Shown: piece by piece, positions 43,145 to 51,854 of the stretch
How the letters are laid out: the number at the start of each line of letters is the position of its first letter
Position numbering within the stretch: position 1 is the stretch's first letter
Origin: Phyllobacterium bourgognense
GTDB lineage: Bacteria > Pseudomonadota > Alphaproteobacteria > Rhizobiales > Rhizobiaceae
Length of the DNA: 64,000 nucleotides
Direction of reading: 5' to 3'
Assembly: GCF_003337575.1 (NCBI RefSeq)
Contig: NZ_QPJM01000011.1
Span: 1 to 64,000 of the forward strand
Position numbers and translations under genes: made by a program
The notes under the pieces: generated by a model
What the model was told of the DNA's origin: nothing
Seen by the model: the letters and a program-made list of their open reading frames with translations, nothing else
The model's database searches: none

Positions 43145-43510
43145 TCAGAGCCTCATGATGCCGATGGGCTGCAGTACCGCTTCTTCCAGTGCCGACATCC
43201 GGATCGGATCGGCAACGGCGTAGGCAGGGTCGGCGATCATGTCGACGAAGGATTTCCGTTTCGGGTAGCGCACCAGCGCCACCGCGTCCCAGGCTTGACC
43301 GGGTTCGGCGCAGAGCGCTGGCGCGCCGTCGCCAGCAAAAAGAATTTCCGCGCCATACCGGGCGACGATCGGTCCCGCCATGGTGAGGTAGTCGAGATAG
43401 CGCTGACGGCCCCCATCCGCCTTGAACCGAAGGAGATTGAGCATAACGATGGGCTCGTCGTCATCTTCGGCAAGAAAGCGGTCAATATCAGCGGCGGTGA
43501 CTTTAATCAT
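43145..43510 (-). CDS. DUF1330 protein
   Basis: A 121-residue DUF1330 family protein: DEPIVMLNLLRFKADGGRQR, YLTMAGPIVARYGAEILFAG and DAVALVRYPKRKSFVDMIAD. GGAG is seven bases before the ATG at 43510 and four before a second ATG at 43513; I prefer 43510. It is divergent from the AraC gene at 43625, which is its probable regulator. The 22430 DUF1330 gene has a similar AraC neighbour. The role of the family is unknown. Confidence 0.88.
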   Translation of the reverse strand: MIKVTAADIDRFLAEDDDEPIVMLNLLRFKADGGRQRYLDYLTMAGPIVARYGAEILFAGDGAPALCAEPGQAWDAVALVRYPKRKSFVDMIADPAYAVADPIRMSALEEAVLQPIGIMRL

Positions 43511-43624
43511 CATAATTCTCCAGTGATGGGGGCCTAAGCCTCGTTCAGTCTTCCGGCAAATTATGCTATCGCCTTTGCACGTTCTATAATTCAAACCCCA
43601 GGATACTTTATCTAAAGCCCAAGA

Positions 43625-44575
43625 ATGGATCCCTTCCTTGACCTTATCCGACTGCTGCGGCCACGTGCCGCCCTTCTGGCTCGCGGCATGGACGCCGCCG
43701 GTGACTGGGGCCTGAGTTTTCCAGCGCTGGGAGACCTGTTGTTTTTCTGGATAGAAGACGGCAATTGCCAGTTGATACGACCTGATTGCGACCCGCTGTG
43801 GCTGGAAAAGGGAGACTTCGTGCTGCTGCGGACAACGCTTTCCTTTACGCTGACCTCAAATATGGAAGTAGAGCCGTTGGATAGCGTCGCGGCGGTGGCC
43901 GCCAAGCAGGAGGGACGCTTGAAATTGGGCTCCGGTCAGGAAAGACCGATTTCGCTTCACATGGGAAAATTTCTGTTCTCGACAGCCAACGAGGATCTCC
44001 TGACTGGGCTTCTCCCGCCCATCGTTCAGATCCCCTCTCGTTCGCCCAAACTCCACCGGCTTCACAACCTGCTCACGCTGATGGAATCCGAAGGCCGCGA
44101 CCCTGGACCGGCCAGCGAGTTCATCATCGTCCGTCTCGTCGAGCTGGCGCTGGTCGAAATTCTCAGGATGCCGGCGTCGGGTCTTCCGGAACAAAGTGTC
44201 GACCCCGCCAGCAGCGGTCTGCTCTCCGGCCTTCGTGATCCCGTCACCGCCAAAGCAATTCGAGCCATGCACAAAAATGTCGGGCAAGAATGGACGGTCG
44301 AATCTCTGGCGAGGCTTTGCGGTGTCTCGCGATCCGCGTTCGCCACGCGCTTTCGTGCCGTCGTTGGGATCGGTCCGATCTCGTACCTGTTGCGGTGGCG
44401 CATGGCTTTCGCCAAGGAGGCGCTCAAGTCCGGGACGGCAAGGATGGAGGAGATCGCCTTCTCGATTGGCTACAAGTCGGCGAGCGCATTCAGCACGGCC
44501 TTCACACGTGCTGTCGGCTGCTCGCCGAGCCGGTTCACAGAAAGCTCGGCCCGCATCGCAAGGGAGTGGCCTTGA
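43625..44575 (+). CDS. AraC-family regulator with cupin-type sensor
   Basis: A 316-residue regulator. The N-terminal half is a cupin_6 sensor (GDLLFFWIEDGNCQLI, LWLEKGDFVLLRTTLSFTLT, VGxxx-like HMGKFLFS and LLTGLLPPIVQIP). The C-terminal domain has the two AraC helix-turn-helices EWTVESLARLCGVSRSAFAT and MEEIAFSIGYKSASAFSTAF followed by VGCSPSRF. It faces the DUF1330 gene and is tail to tail with the TetR gene at 44615. No inducer can be proposed. Confidence 0.93.
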   Translation: MDPFLDLIRLLRPRAALLARGMDAAGDWGLSFPALGDLLFFWIEDGNCQLIRPDCDPLWLEKGDFVLLRTTLSFTLTSNMEVEPLDSVAAVAAKQEGRLKLGSGQERPISLHMGKFLFSTANEDLLTGLLPPIVQIPSRSPKLHRLHNLLTLMESEGRDPGPASEFIIVRLVELALVEILRMPASGLPEQSVDPASSGLLSGLRDPVTAKAIRAMHKNVGQEWTVESLARLCGVSRSAFATRFRAVVGIGPISYLLRWRMAFAKEALKSGTARMEEIAFSIGYKSASAFSTAFTRAVGCSPSRFTESSARIAREWP

Positions 44576-44614
44576 ATCCCGTTACCACTCTGATCGGCCT
44601 TCACGCCACAACGC

Positions 44615-45307
44615 TTAAGCCTTCCCCTGCATCCTGCGATCGATGTTGCCGGTGATATTGTCCCAGCCGGAAAGCGCAATTTCCGCCACAGCATGCAGTT
44701 CGGCGCGATCGGCTCCATCACGGGCGCGAATTGCCATGCCGCTTTGGACGATCTGCACGAACCTCGCAAGTTTGGTCGTGTCTGCCGTGGCCTCAAGGTC
44801 ACCGTCGCTCTTTGCTCTGTCGAAGCGCACCTTGAGGAGATCAAAGCCGCCCGCGCGAGTCGCTCGCATGAGTTCACCCAGTTCGGAGTGTCCTTCGCTC
44901 CCAACAGTGGCGAGCGTCGCCATGCATCCATGCGGTAAATGGCAATCTCCACCGGTCATGGCGATCGCGGAATCCTGAAGAAATGCCAGCGCGGCTTCCC
45001 TTGCGGTCGAAGCTTTCCGAAACCGGGTCCAGACCAACCCCTCGTAGGTCGTGTAGTAGTATTTAAGTGCTTCCGCATAGAGCGCATCTTTTGAGCCGAA
45101 GGCCGCATAAAGGCTTTTGGTTCCGATCCCCATTGCCTCCGTCAGGTCGGCGATCGAGGTCGCCTCGTATCCCCTGATCCAAAACAGCCGTGTCGCCGCG
45201 GCAAGCGCAACCTGGCAATCGAACTCCCGCGGCCGCCCGCGTGGAGGACGAGGCGACGGTGAGCTGGCTGGAGGTGTCGAAACATCATTTTGCATCGACC
45301 ACTGCAT
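44615..45307 (-). CDS. TetR/AcrR-family repressor
   Basis: A 230-residue TetR-type repressor. After a proline-rich basic leader ([12 protein letters not shown]) comes the helix-turn-helix [20 protein letters not shown] with [20 protein letters not shown], and then a ligand-binding domain with [11 protein letters not shown]. ATGs at 45307 and 45295 are both possible; the upstream start lies within the first operator copy. It is divergent from the SDR at 45378, with two similar operator-like dyads between them. It probably represses itself and the SDR. Confidence 0.93.
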   Translation of the reverse strand: MQWSMQNDVSTPPASSPSPRPPRGRPREFDCQVALAAATRLFWIRGYEATSIADLTEAMGIGTKSLYAAFGSKDALYAEALKYYYTTYEGLVWTRFRKASTAREAALAFLQDSAIAMTGGDCHLPHGCMATLATVGSEGHSELGELMRATRAGGFDLLKVRFDRAKSDGDLEATADTTKLARFVQIVQSGMAIRARDGADRAELHAVAEIALSGWDNITGNIDRRMQGKA

Positions 45308-45367
45308 AAATCAGTTGACGGCGGTTTGCAATGGGCCTACCGATTTATACATCGATCACTGCATAAA
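45288..45367. promoter_or_regulatory. Duplicated TetR operator between tetR and SDR genes
   Basis: CATCGA-C/T-CACTGCATAAA occurs at 45293-45310 and 45350-45367 with one mismatch in 18 bases. Each is part of a larger imperfect dyad; the second has TTTAT at 45344-45348 mirrored by ATAAA at 45363-45367 around a central GATC. One copy covers the tetR start and the other the SDR ribosome binding region, so one regulator can shut off both. Confidence 0.7.
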
Positions 45368-45377
45368 AGGAAAGATT

Positions 45378-46115
45378 ATGGAATTGCTTGGAAAGCGGGC
45401 CTTGGTGAACGGCGGCTCCCGCGGAATAGGGGCCGCGATCGCCACTGCGCTGGCCGAAAAGGGCGCCGATGTCGCACTAACCTATCGGCGCTCGGTAGAC
45501 CGGGCTGCATCGGTGGTTCGGACTATCGAAGAAAAAGGCCGGCGCGGGCTTGCCATCCAGGCCGACAGTGCCGATCCGGACGCCATCCGTCGCGCCGTCA
45601 GCCTGACGGTCGAAACACTTGGTGGGCTTGATATTCTGGTCAACAGCGCAGGCATCGGAACCGCCGGCATGACTGCGGATCTGGCACTCGCCGACCTGCA
45701 GGCCATGCTTGATGTGAACGTTCGCGCGCCCCTCCTGTTCGCACAGGCGGCGATCCCGCATCTCTCATCGGAGGGCCGGATCATCTCTATCGGCTCCTCC
45801 CTGGCAGAGCGTGTGCCTTTCCCGGGTGTCACGGCTTACGCCATGTCGAAGTCAGCACTTCTGTCGCTCACGCGAGGCCTTTCGCGCGAACTCGGGCCTC
45901 AAGGCATCACCGTCAATCTCGTTCTCCCCGGTTCAACCGACACGGAGATGAACCCGGCCAATGGCGAGAATGCCGATTATCAGCGGAGCCTCACATCGCT
46001 CGGCCGATTTGGCGAACCCCGTGAAGTTGCCAGCGCGGTCGCGTTTCTGGCAGGTCCGGCTGCAAGTCTGATTACAGGCGCAGTTCTCAGTGTAGACGCC
46101 GGCTTCAACGCCTGA
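45378..46115 (+). CDS. Short-chain dehydrogenase/reductase with altered cofactor motif
   Basis: A 245-residue SDR and close paralogue of the one at 7524: GADVALTYRRS, IQADSADPDAI, GGLDILVNSAGIG, LDVNVRAPLLFAQAAIPHL, YAMSKSALLSLTRGLSRELG. The cofactor motif reads VNGGSRGIG where the family has VTGGSRGIG; the Thr to Asn change touches a residue that stabilises the cofactor loop. Catalytic Tyr and Lys are present. AGGAAAG precedes the ATG at 45378. It lies under the duplicated TetR operator. A wrecked second tetR gene follows. Confidence 0.9.
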   Translation: MELLGKRALVNGGSRGIGAAIATALAEKGADVALTYRRSVDRAASVVRTIEEKGRRGLAIQADSADPDAIRRAVSLTVETLGGLDILVNSAGIGTAGMTADLALADLQAMLDVNVRAPLLFAQAAIPHLSSEGRIISIGSSLAERVPFPGVTAYAMSKSALLSLTRGLSRELGPQGITVNLVLPGSTDTEMNPANGENADYQRSLTSLGRFGEPREVASAVAFLAGPAASLITGAVLSVDAGFNA

Positions 46116-46259
46116 TTTGGTTGGCAAGCAGACGTCAAGGTCGGAGGGAAAAGTAGCTTCCCGCCCATCGATCGAACGGCGTCGCGGCGCGTCTCCTCAT
46201 CGCGGCCAGGATGACACGCGCTATCAATCAATCCTTATGCCACAGCGCTCCCCCTTCAA

Positions 46260-46809
46260 GCTGACATCGCCGACAGGGAGGCAGATAACCGCGCCCACGA
46301 TCTATTCAGCATTCGGGTCGAAGGAGGAGCTGTATTGTAAAGCCCTTTGCCATTACCAGCGACGGGAAGCTCGCATAAGCGCGCCAGCTCTCTCGGACAA
46401 CCCGCCTGTTCGGAATGATGGAAGCGTTTCTGCGCGCATCTGCTGTCCGCTTCACCGCGTCAGAGACCGGGCGGGGCTGCATGATCGTGATCGGCGCGCT
46501 TCAATGCGGCCCCCAGATGCACACGGCGTGGCCCAAGCGACAAGGGCTGCTCGCGCCGAAGCTCTGGCGCAATTCGTTGCTCTTCTCGATGTTGCGAAGG
46601 AGAATGGCGACGTTCCGGGAGAGGCCGACAACTTAGCACTGGCAAGGTTTTACATGGCCGTTGTGCAAGGGATGGCGGTACAGGCAAGAGATGGCGCCGA
46701 CGTTGACACACTTGGTACGCTTGTAGACTCCTATAGGCCTGGCCTTCACATTGGCCCGCCTGCGACTGATCCCGGTTGTGCAGACTACGACGCCCGGTTC
46801 CTTCACTAA
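46260..46809 (+). pseudogene. TetR-family regulator wrecked by frameshifts
   Basis: Pieces of a TetR protein occur in different frames: APTIYSAFGSKEELYCKAL (end of the helix-turn-helix), MMEAFLRASAVRFTASETGR then GCMIVIGALQCGP in a second frame, and LDVAKENGDVPGEADNLALA then RFYMAVVQGMAVQARDGADV in the first. At least two frame changes and a missing N-terminus are evident. The order matches a TetR relative of the repressor at 44615. It follows the SDR gene on the same strand. Confidence 0.68.
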
Positions 46810-46947
46810 GCGCGAGCAGGGATTGCGGTCGCACCGATGATCCGATTTGTGCGCCGACGGTGAGCATTCCATTCCGGTCGGGAGGGCCGCGGGTGGGCAA
46901 CGTATCTGACTAGCGCCCAGACCTATGTTCAAACAGTGGGCCACGAC

Positions 46948-47532
46948 CTAAACCACGAAGTCGTACTGCCCAAATTGTCCGTCATCCGTTTTCCTCAGGT
47001 CAAGAAGAAGTGTCTCGTGAAACAGCCTGTCTCCGGCATTTCTGGCCTCTGCGGGAAAGTAGAGTTGCGTGGTGAGGACGCGCCCACCGGGGCGTTGGAC
47101 CTTGAAATGGAAATGACGCGTTCGGCCGGGATAAAGCGCGGGCACGATGGTGTTGAACCACCAGCGCCCTTGGGCGTCGGTGAACTGGTGGCCCCGCAGG
47201 CGGAAACCCACGCTGTCATAGTCGCCGTTTTCGTCCGCATGCCAAATCTCGACGAGGCTGCCGCCAAGAGGCCGGCAGCGATTGTCGAGCACGGAACCGG
47301 CGAGCGTTATTCGCTCGCCTCCGGGCGCGTAGGGATAGAGATCGCGTTCGAGCGGGGAGTTAGGCCTGAAGAAGGGGCCGGCTTCCCGTTCGAGGGTTAG
47401 TTCGTCTCCATCGTCACATGCAAGGGTCAGCGACAGGTCGGGAGCGGCCTGCGCAGACGCCTTCATTCTCGCCACGTCGATGAGAGGCAGCGTCAGAAAG
47501 GCCGTCAGAAGCGAACGTCTGGTGGAGGGCAA
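46948..47532 (-). CDS. Exported intradiol ring-cleavage dioxygenase-like protein
   Basis: A 194-residue protein of the protocatechuate/catechol dioxygenase fold with a twin-arginine-like leader (STRRSLLTAFLTLPLIDVAR, cleaved near ASA-QA). The four ferric iron ligands are conserved: Tyr105 (ENGDYDSVG), Tyr134 (PALYPGR), His140 and His142 (RHFHFKV). AGPFFRPNSP matches the EGPFYRP motif. It lacks the N-terminal linker of catechol dioxygenases and is shorter, like exported intradiol-like proteins of unknown substrate. An AKR gene lies upstream on the same strand. Catalytic competence is likely; the substrate is unknown. Confidence 0.88.
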   Translation of the reverse strand: MPSTRRSLLTAFLTLPLIDVARMKASAQAAPDLSLTLACDDGDELTLEREAGPFFRPNSPLERDLYPYAPGGERITLAGSVLDNRCRPLGGSLVEIWHADENGDYDSVGFRLRGHQFTDAQGRWWFNTIVPALYPGRTRHFHFKVQRPGGRVLTTQLYFPAEARNAGDRLFHETLLLDLRKTDDGQFGQYDFVV

Positions 47533-47585
47533 AGTCAGTCTCCCAGTGATTTGTTCTACGGTGACTACGAGGTAGTCGAGGGGCC

Positions 47586-48667
47586 TTACCGCAGGCGCTG
47601 TGCCGCATTCGCCTGCGCCTCCCGGATAAGGCCGGAATACATATTCTCTTTGCCGGGATACCAGGGCATCGTGCCGATGGAGCCGAAGCCGGGAATCGTT
47701 TCCATATGTGCAAGCATGCGGGCGCGCATGCGCTCTTCCGGAAGCGAGCCTGTCATCGCCTGGACATTATCACTCATGTGGTCGGGGTTGGAAGTGCCGC
47801 AGAGCACGCTTGTGACGGCCGGGTGCGCCATGACCCATTTCAGGAAGAACTGCGCCCAACTCGTCGCCCCGAACTCCTGCGCAAAGCCGGGGAGCGGCTG
47901 CCCCTCGACCACCTTCATCAGGCGGGCCTTTTCGAGCGGCAGGTTGATGAGTACACCGACGCCCTTGTCGGCCGCCGCCGGAAGAAGGCGGCGCTCGGCA
48001 TCCCGGTTGAAGATCGAGTAATTCGTCTGGATGAAATCGACATCGTTGCGTTGAACGATCGCCAGCAACTGGTCCTGCGCCGCCGACTCGTGATGGGTCA
48101 CGCCGACATGGCGTATGAGGCCTTCCTTCTTCCATGCCTTCATCAACGGAATGACGACCGGCGCGTTGGTAATGCTGTGGCATTGCATGAGATTGATCGT
48201 TTCACGCCATGTCCGCATGCGCGATTGCCGGAAGCTTTCAACGGCGTGGCTTTCGTCTCCGAGATACTCTCCTGTCGACCAGACCTTGTTGGCGAGGAAC
48301 ATCTCGTCGGATCCTTGAAACTCTCCCATGAACTGGCCGACACTGACTTCCGCCGAGCCGTAGAGGGGCGACGTATCGACCACGCCGCCGCCTGCGGCCA
48401 CGTACCGTTCGAAGACCTGGCGCAGAGCGTCGCGGCGATCCCCCGGCTTCAGGTCGAACGTCAGGAAAGTGCCGAGCCCCAGGGCTGTAACCCTTTCGCC
48501 GGTACGTGGCAAGGTGCGGGTCAGTACGTCCGGGCTTGATCCAGTGGCTGGCGACGCAGCATTCGTCCCCGGGTCTGCGCCGTAGCGTTGGTGGCGAGTG
48601 CCAGCCCTGTTGCCGCCGCGCCCATCGTGCCGAGGAAACCGCGTCTGTTGATTTTTGACTGGTCCAT
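47586..48667 (-). pseudogene. Tat-exported aldo/keto reductase, frameshifted after the signal region
   Basis: AGGAGA leads to an ATG at 48667 and a twin-arginine signal (KINRRGFLGTMGAAATGLAL, cleaved near ATA-QT), then GRMLRRQPLDQARTY and a stop at 48521. The body of an aldo/keto reductase continues in another frame: VLTRTLPRTGERVTALGLGT and, later, DTSPLYGSAE, NLMQCHSITNAP, HVGVTHHESA and VTSVLCGTSNP, ending at 47586. The body has no ATG start (only a TTG at 48512), supporting a one-base loss near 48525. Either this is an inactivated gene or a sequence error in an otherwise intact periplasmic reductase. Confidence 0.75.
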
Positions 48668-48693
48668 GAGATCTCTCCTTTTTTCCTTGACCG

Positions 48694-49686
48694 TCAGAAC
48701 TGCCAGTTGGCGGGTACCCAGGCGTAGCCGCCGTCGGTCTTCAGCATCCGGCCGAGACCGGGGAAGGGATAGTGGAAGCCAAGCACGGGCATTCGCTCGG
48801 CAGCCGCCCTGTCGAAAATGCGACGGCGTGAGGAGAGAGCCGTCTCCTTGTCGCGGTCGGGTCCCGGCAGCCACGGATTGTCGACGTTGACAACAGGGTG
48901 ATAGGCAAGGTCTGCCGTCAGCAGCAACTGGTCGTTCCCGGAATGGACAAGGAAGGTCGCCATGCCCGGCGTGTGACCGGATGCGACGATCGTCGTCAGA
49001 CCCGGCACGATCTCGGCGCCGGCTTCATAAAGCTCGACATCGTTCATAAATGGCGCGAGGCTGTTCTTGATGTTTGCCACAAAGCGCATACGGAATTCCT
49101 CCGGGACCGGCATGTAAGAGAGGTCCGGATCGGTTCGGACGAAGAAATCCCAGTCTGCCTTCGGAACGAAAACAGTGGCGCGGGGAAAGGCCTTGCCGCC
49201 GTCTGCGGTTCTTAGATTGCCGACATGGTCGGGGTGGGTGTGGGAGATGACGATCATGTCAATGTCCACAGGTTCTATACCGATCGCCGCGAGGTTATCG
49301 AAGATGCGCCCGCCATTCGGGCCCATGGTCTTGCCGGCTCCAGCCTCGATCAGAATCCGCCGGCCGCCGGTCTCGATCAGCAGCGTGTTGAGGTTGAGCG
49401 TCATGTGGTCGGTCGGCAGAAATGCTTCGCGCAGGACCTCCTGAAGCTCAGCCTCGGGTGCGTCGCTTGCATAGACGCGGGGCGGGCCACCGATCACGCC
49501 GTCGCTCAAGACAGTCGCACTTATTTCGCCGACGCGGAAACGGTAGTGACCAGCATTGCCGGTCACCGAGGACGCGGCCTGGGCCTTGGCGCTGCCAGAG
49601 GCACCCAGGCTTGGGATGAACATACTTGATGCGCCCGCGACAGCGGACAGCATGATAGCGCGTCGGCTGAGAGTGAAGGCATTCAT
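48694..49686 (-). CDS. Exported metallo-beta-lactamase-fold hydrolase
   Basis: A 330-residue MBL-fold protein with a twin-arginine signal (TLSRRAIMLSAVAGASSMFI, cleaved near AKA-QA). The metal site is complete: H149-x-H151-x-D153-H154 (SHTHPDHVGN), the GHTPG histidine, and ADLAYHP. AAGGA precedes the ATG at 49686. It is divergent from the LysR gene at 49857, which probably controls it and the AKR and dioxygenase genes downstream. Such proteins hydrolyse lactones, thioesters or similar bonds; the substrate is unknown. A degenerate paralogue lies at 50780. Confidence 0.9.
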   Translation of the reverse strand: MNAFTLSRRAIMLSAVAGASSMFIPSLGASGSAKAQAASSVTGNAGHYRFRVGEISATVLSDGVIGGPPRVYASDAPEAELQEVLREAFLPTDHMTLNLNTLLIETGGRRILIEAGAGKTMGPNGGRIFDNLAAIGIEPVDIDMIVISHTHPDHVGNLRTADGGKAFPRATVFVPKADWDFFVRTDPDLSYMPVPEEFRMRFVANIKNSLAPFMNDVELYEAGAEIVPGLTTIVASGHTPGMATFLVHSGNDQLLLTADLAYHPVVNVDNPWLPGPDRDKETALSSRRRIFDRAAAERMPVLGFHYPFPGLGRMLKTDGGYAWVPANWQF

Positions 49687-49810
49687 CGGTCTTTCCTTCT
49701 GCATTGGACACTCTTTTGCTTCAGCGGTTTGACGGGTCGAAGTGCCCGGCAAAGGAAGCAGATCGGGCGGCATTAAGCTCCGGGCTAAGCATGACATGGG
49801 CCGATTGATC

Positions 49811-49834
49811 TGATAAGCTGCGTTAAGTTTATCA
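49811..49834. promoter_or_regulatory. Dyad in the LysR/MBL divergent promoter
   Basis: TGATAA and TTATCA are separated by 12 bases, 22 bases before the LysR ATG. LysR regulators bind such interrupted dyads in divergent promoters. Confidence 0.5.
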
Positions 49835-49856
49835 CCTTGATTAGAAATACTTCTCA

Positions 49857-50762
49857 ATGGATTCGATCCGACTGGACAGCTTCGATGTATTCGTGGCCAT
49901 CGTGCGCTGTGGCGGTTTTCGTGCAGCAGCACTCGAGCGAGGGGTCTCTTCATCTGCCTTGAGCCAGACGATGAACACCCTGGAGGAGGCCCTCGGCATC
50001 CGGCTCCTCAATCGAACGACGAGGAGCGTGTTTCCTACGGAGGCAGGACAGCGCCTTCTTGAACGTCTGGCGCCTGCGTTGAGCGACATCAGGCTCGCGA
50101 TCGCAGAGGTCGATGAATTGCGCGATAGCCCATCCGGAACTCTCAGGATCAACGCGCCGGCACCGGCTGTCGATCATTTTCTCTGCCCGCTGGCGTTCGA
50201 TTTTATGGATGCCTATCGCGAGGTGAAGATCGAGATCATCAGCGATGCGGCGGTCATCGATATCGTGGGACAAGGTTTCGACGCCGGCGTCAGGTTCGGC
50301 AAGCAGCTGGCGCAGGACATGATTGCGCTGCCGCTTGGACCCGCACTTCGTTATGTAATCGTAGCTTCACCTGACTATATCGAGAGGTGCGGGCAGCCGC
50401 AGACGCCGCACGAACTCGTTGGACACGACTGTATAAGACGTCGTTTCCCCGGTGGCGCCCTCGTCACCTGGCGGTTTGCCGAGGGAAGCGAAAACATCGA
50501 AGTCACTCCAACGGGCCGCCTGACGGTCAGTTCTGCGCACAACGAACTGCAAGCTGCACTGGCGGGCAGAGGAATCGCCCATGTCTTCGACGACTACGCC
50601 AAACCATATGTCCAAAGCGGCCGGCTGGTAGAACTTCTCTCTGACTGGAGCCCCACCTTGCCACACTGGTTTTTATACTACCCCAGCCGCCGCCTTCCGA
50701 GCGCCGCCATGCGTGCGTTTCTTGATTACATGAGGAGCTACGATTGGCAGGCCAGGGACTGA
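49857..50762 (+). CDS. LysR-family transcriptional regulator
   Basis: A 301-residue LysR protein. The helix-turn-helix occupies residues about 5-64 (FRAAALERGVSSSALSQTMN then LGIRLLNRTTRSVFPTEAGQ). The effector domain contains DIVGQGFDAGVRFGKQLAQD and GRGIAHVFDDYAKPYVQSGR, as in the CrgA-like branch. It is divergent from the intact MBL gene and tail to tail with the second MBL gene at 50780. It likely regulates the 46948-49686 minus-strand set. Confidence 0.94.
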   Translation: MDSIRLDSFDVFVAIVRCGGFRAAALERGVSSSALSQTMNTLEEALGIRLLNRTTRSVFPTEAGQRLLERLAPALSDIRLAIAEVDELRDSPSGTLRINAPAPAVDHFLCPLAFDFMDAYREVKIEIISDAAVIDIVGQGFDAGVRFGKQLAQDMIALPLGPALRYVIVASPDYIERCGQPQTPHELVGHDCIRRRFPGGALVTWRFAEGSENIEVTPTGRLTVSSAHNELQAALAGRGIAHVFDDYAKPYVQSGRLVELLSDWSPTLPHWFLYYPSRRLPSAAMRAFLDYMRSYDWQARD

Positions 50763-50779
50763 CGCCGTCCCGGCGGGCG

Positions 50780-51754
50780 TCAGATCAGGAATTGATAGCT
50801 CACCGGCACGAAGCGAAAGCCCGTATCCAACGTCTCGACATAGCCGGCCGACGGATGAGGCATGTGATAGCCGATAAACGGGATTTTCTCGGCAGCCAGC
50901 ATATCGAATATCCTTCTGCGACTGCTGGCAGCGGCGCCTTTGTCCATGTGGAAATAAACTTCCCAATCCGGTTTGCCGGGAAGCAACAAAATGGTTGCCG
51001 TATCGCCGGTCAGCAGCAGGCTGCGCCCTGCCGGTTCCAGTAGGAACGCCATGTGACCGGGTGTGGGTCCGGCGGCCACCATGCTTGTCACGCCCGGCGC
51101 AATCGATGCAGCGGCGCTGATGAAGGCCAATTTCTCCCTGAGAGGCAGGACCTTTCTCTGAATAGCCGCCGCATGCATGGCGGCCGGCGTTCCTGTAAAA
51201 TCAGTTGAAGTCCAGAAGGCCCATTCGGCTTGGCCAACGACATATCGTGCCTGGCTGAACGCTGGACGATCGCCGTCCATGGGCCCGTTGCTGCGATCGG
51301 CATGCAGATGAGAAATCGCCACGATTGTCACATCGGACGACGCATAACCCGATGCCGCGATGCGGCTCGCCAATTGCCGGGTGCCGAACTCCCTGCCCTC
51401 CGGCCCGTTGCCGGTGTCGAAGAGGATGAGGTCCGTCCCCGTGTTTACAAGCACCGGGTTGAATTGCCCGATCATCCGATCCGACGGCAAAAAGTTGGCC
51501 TCCATCAGAGACTGGACCTTGCCGGCATCCCGATCCGCGCCGAAGGTTGGATGTGGCCCATCGAATACACGCATGCCATCGAGAACGACGGTGATCTCAA
51601 ATTCACCCAGCATGAAGCGGTAAAAACCGGTGTTGATGATTTCCAATTTCGGTGGAGCGGCCGCAAGGGCAGCGCGTGTCATGATCTGAGGTGTTGAAAA
51701 GGCCAGCGCAGTTGCGGCTCCTGCCCTGAACATGGAACGACAATTGAAACGCAT
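50780..51754 (-). CDS. MBL-fold protein lacking two metal ligands
   Basis: A 324-residue exported MBL-fold protein, homologous to the 48694 protein. The metal motif is H149-x-H151-x-D153-R154 (SHLHADRSNG), with arginine where the family has histidine, and the second site reads AAGPTPGHMAF, with proline in place of the histidine of GHTPG. Two ligands are therefore missing while the fold, length and signal peptide (FRAGAATALAFSTPQIM then ALA-AA) are intact. CGGAGG precedes the ATG at 51754. The protein may bind one metal ion, or have become a non-catalytic binding protein. An exported lipocalin-like gene lies 100 bases upstream. Confidence 0.85.
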   Translation of the reverse strand: MRFNCRSMFRAGAATALAFSTPQIMTRAALAAAPPKLEIINTGFYRFMLGEFEITVVLDGMRVFDGPHPTFGADRDAGKVQSLMEANFLPSDRMIGQFNPVLVNTGTDLILFDTGNGPEGREFGTRQLASRIAASGYASSDVTIVAISHLHADRSNGPMDGDRPAFSQARYVVGQAEWAFWTSTDFTGTPAAMHAAAIQRKVLPLREKLAFISAAASIAPGVTSMVAAGPTPGHMAFLLEPAGRSLLLTGDTATILLLPGKPDWEVYFHMDKGAAASSRRRIFDMLAAEKIPFIGYHMPHPSAGYVETLDTGFRFVPVSYQFLI

Positions 51755-51854
51755 GGCTCTTGCCTCCGGATAACTCAACTTTATTTTGGTCATCGTCGAA
51801 GGGCTGAGGCTCGGCAAGGTCGAGAACTTAAGCAGTAGACCGCCCTTACGCGCC

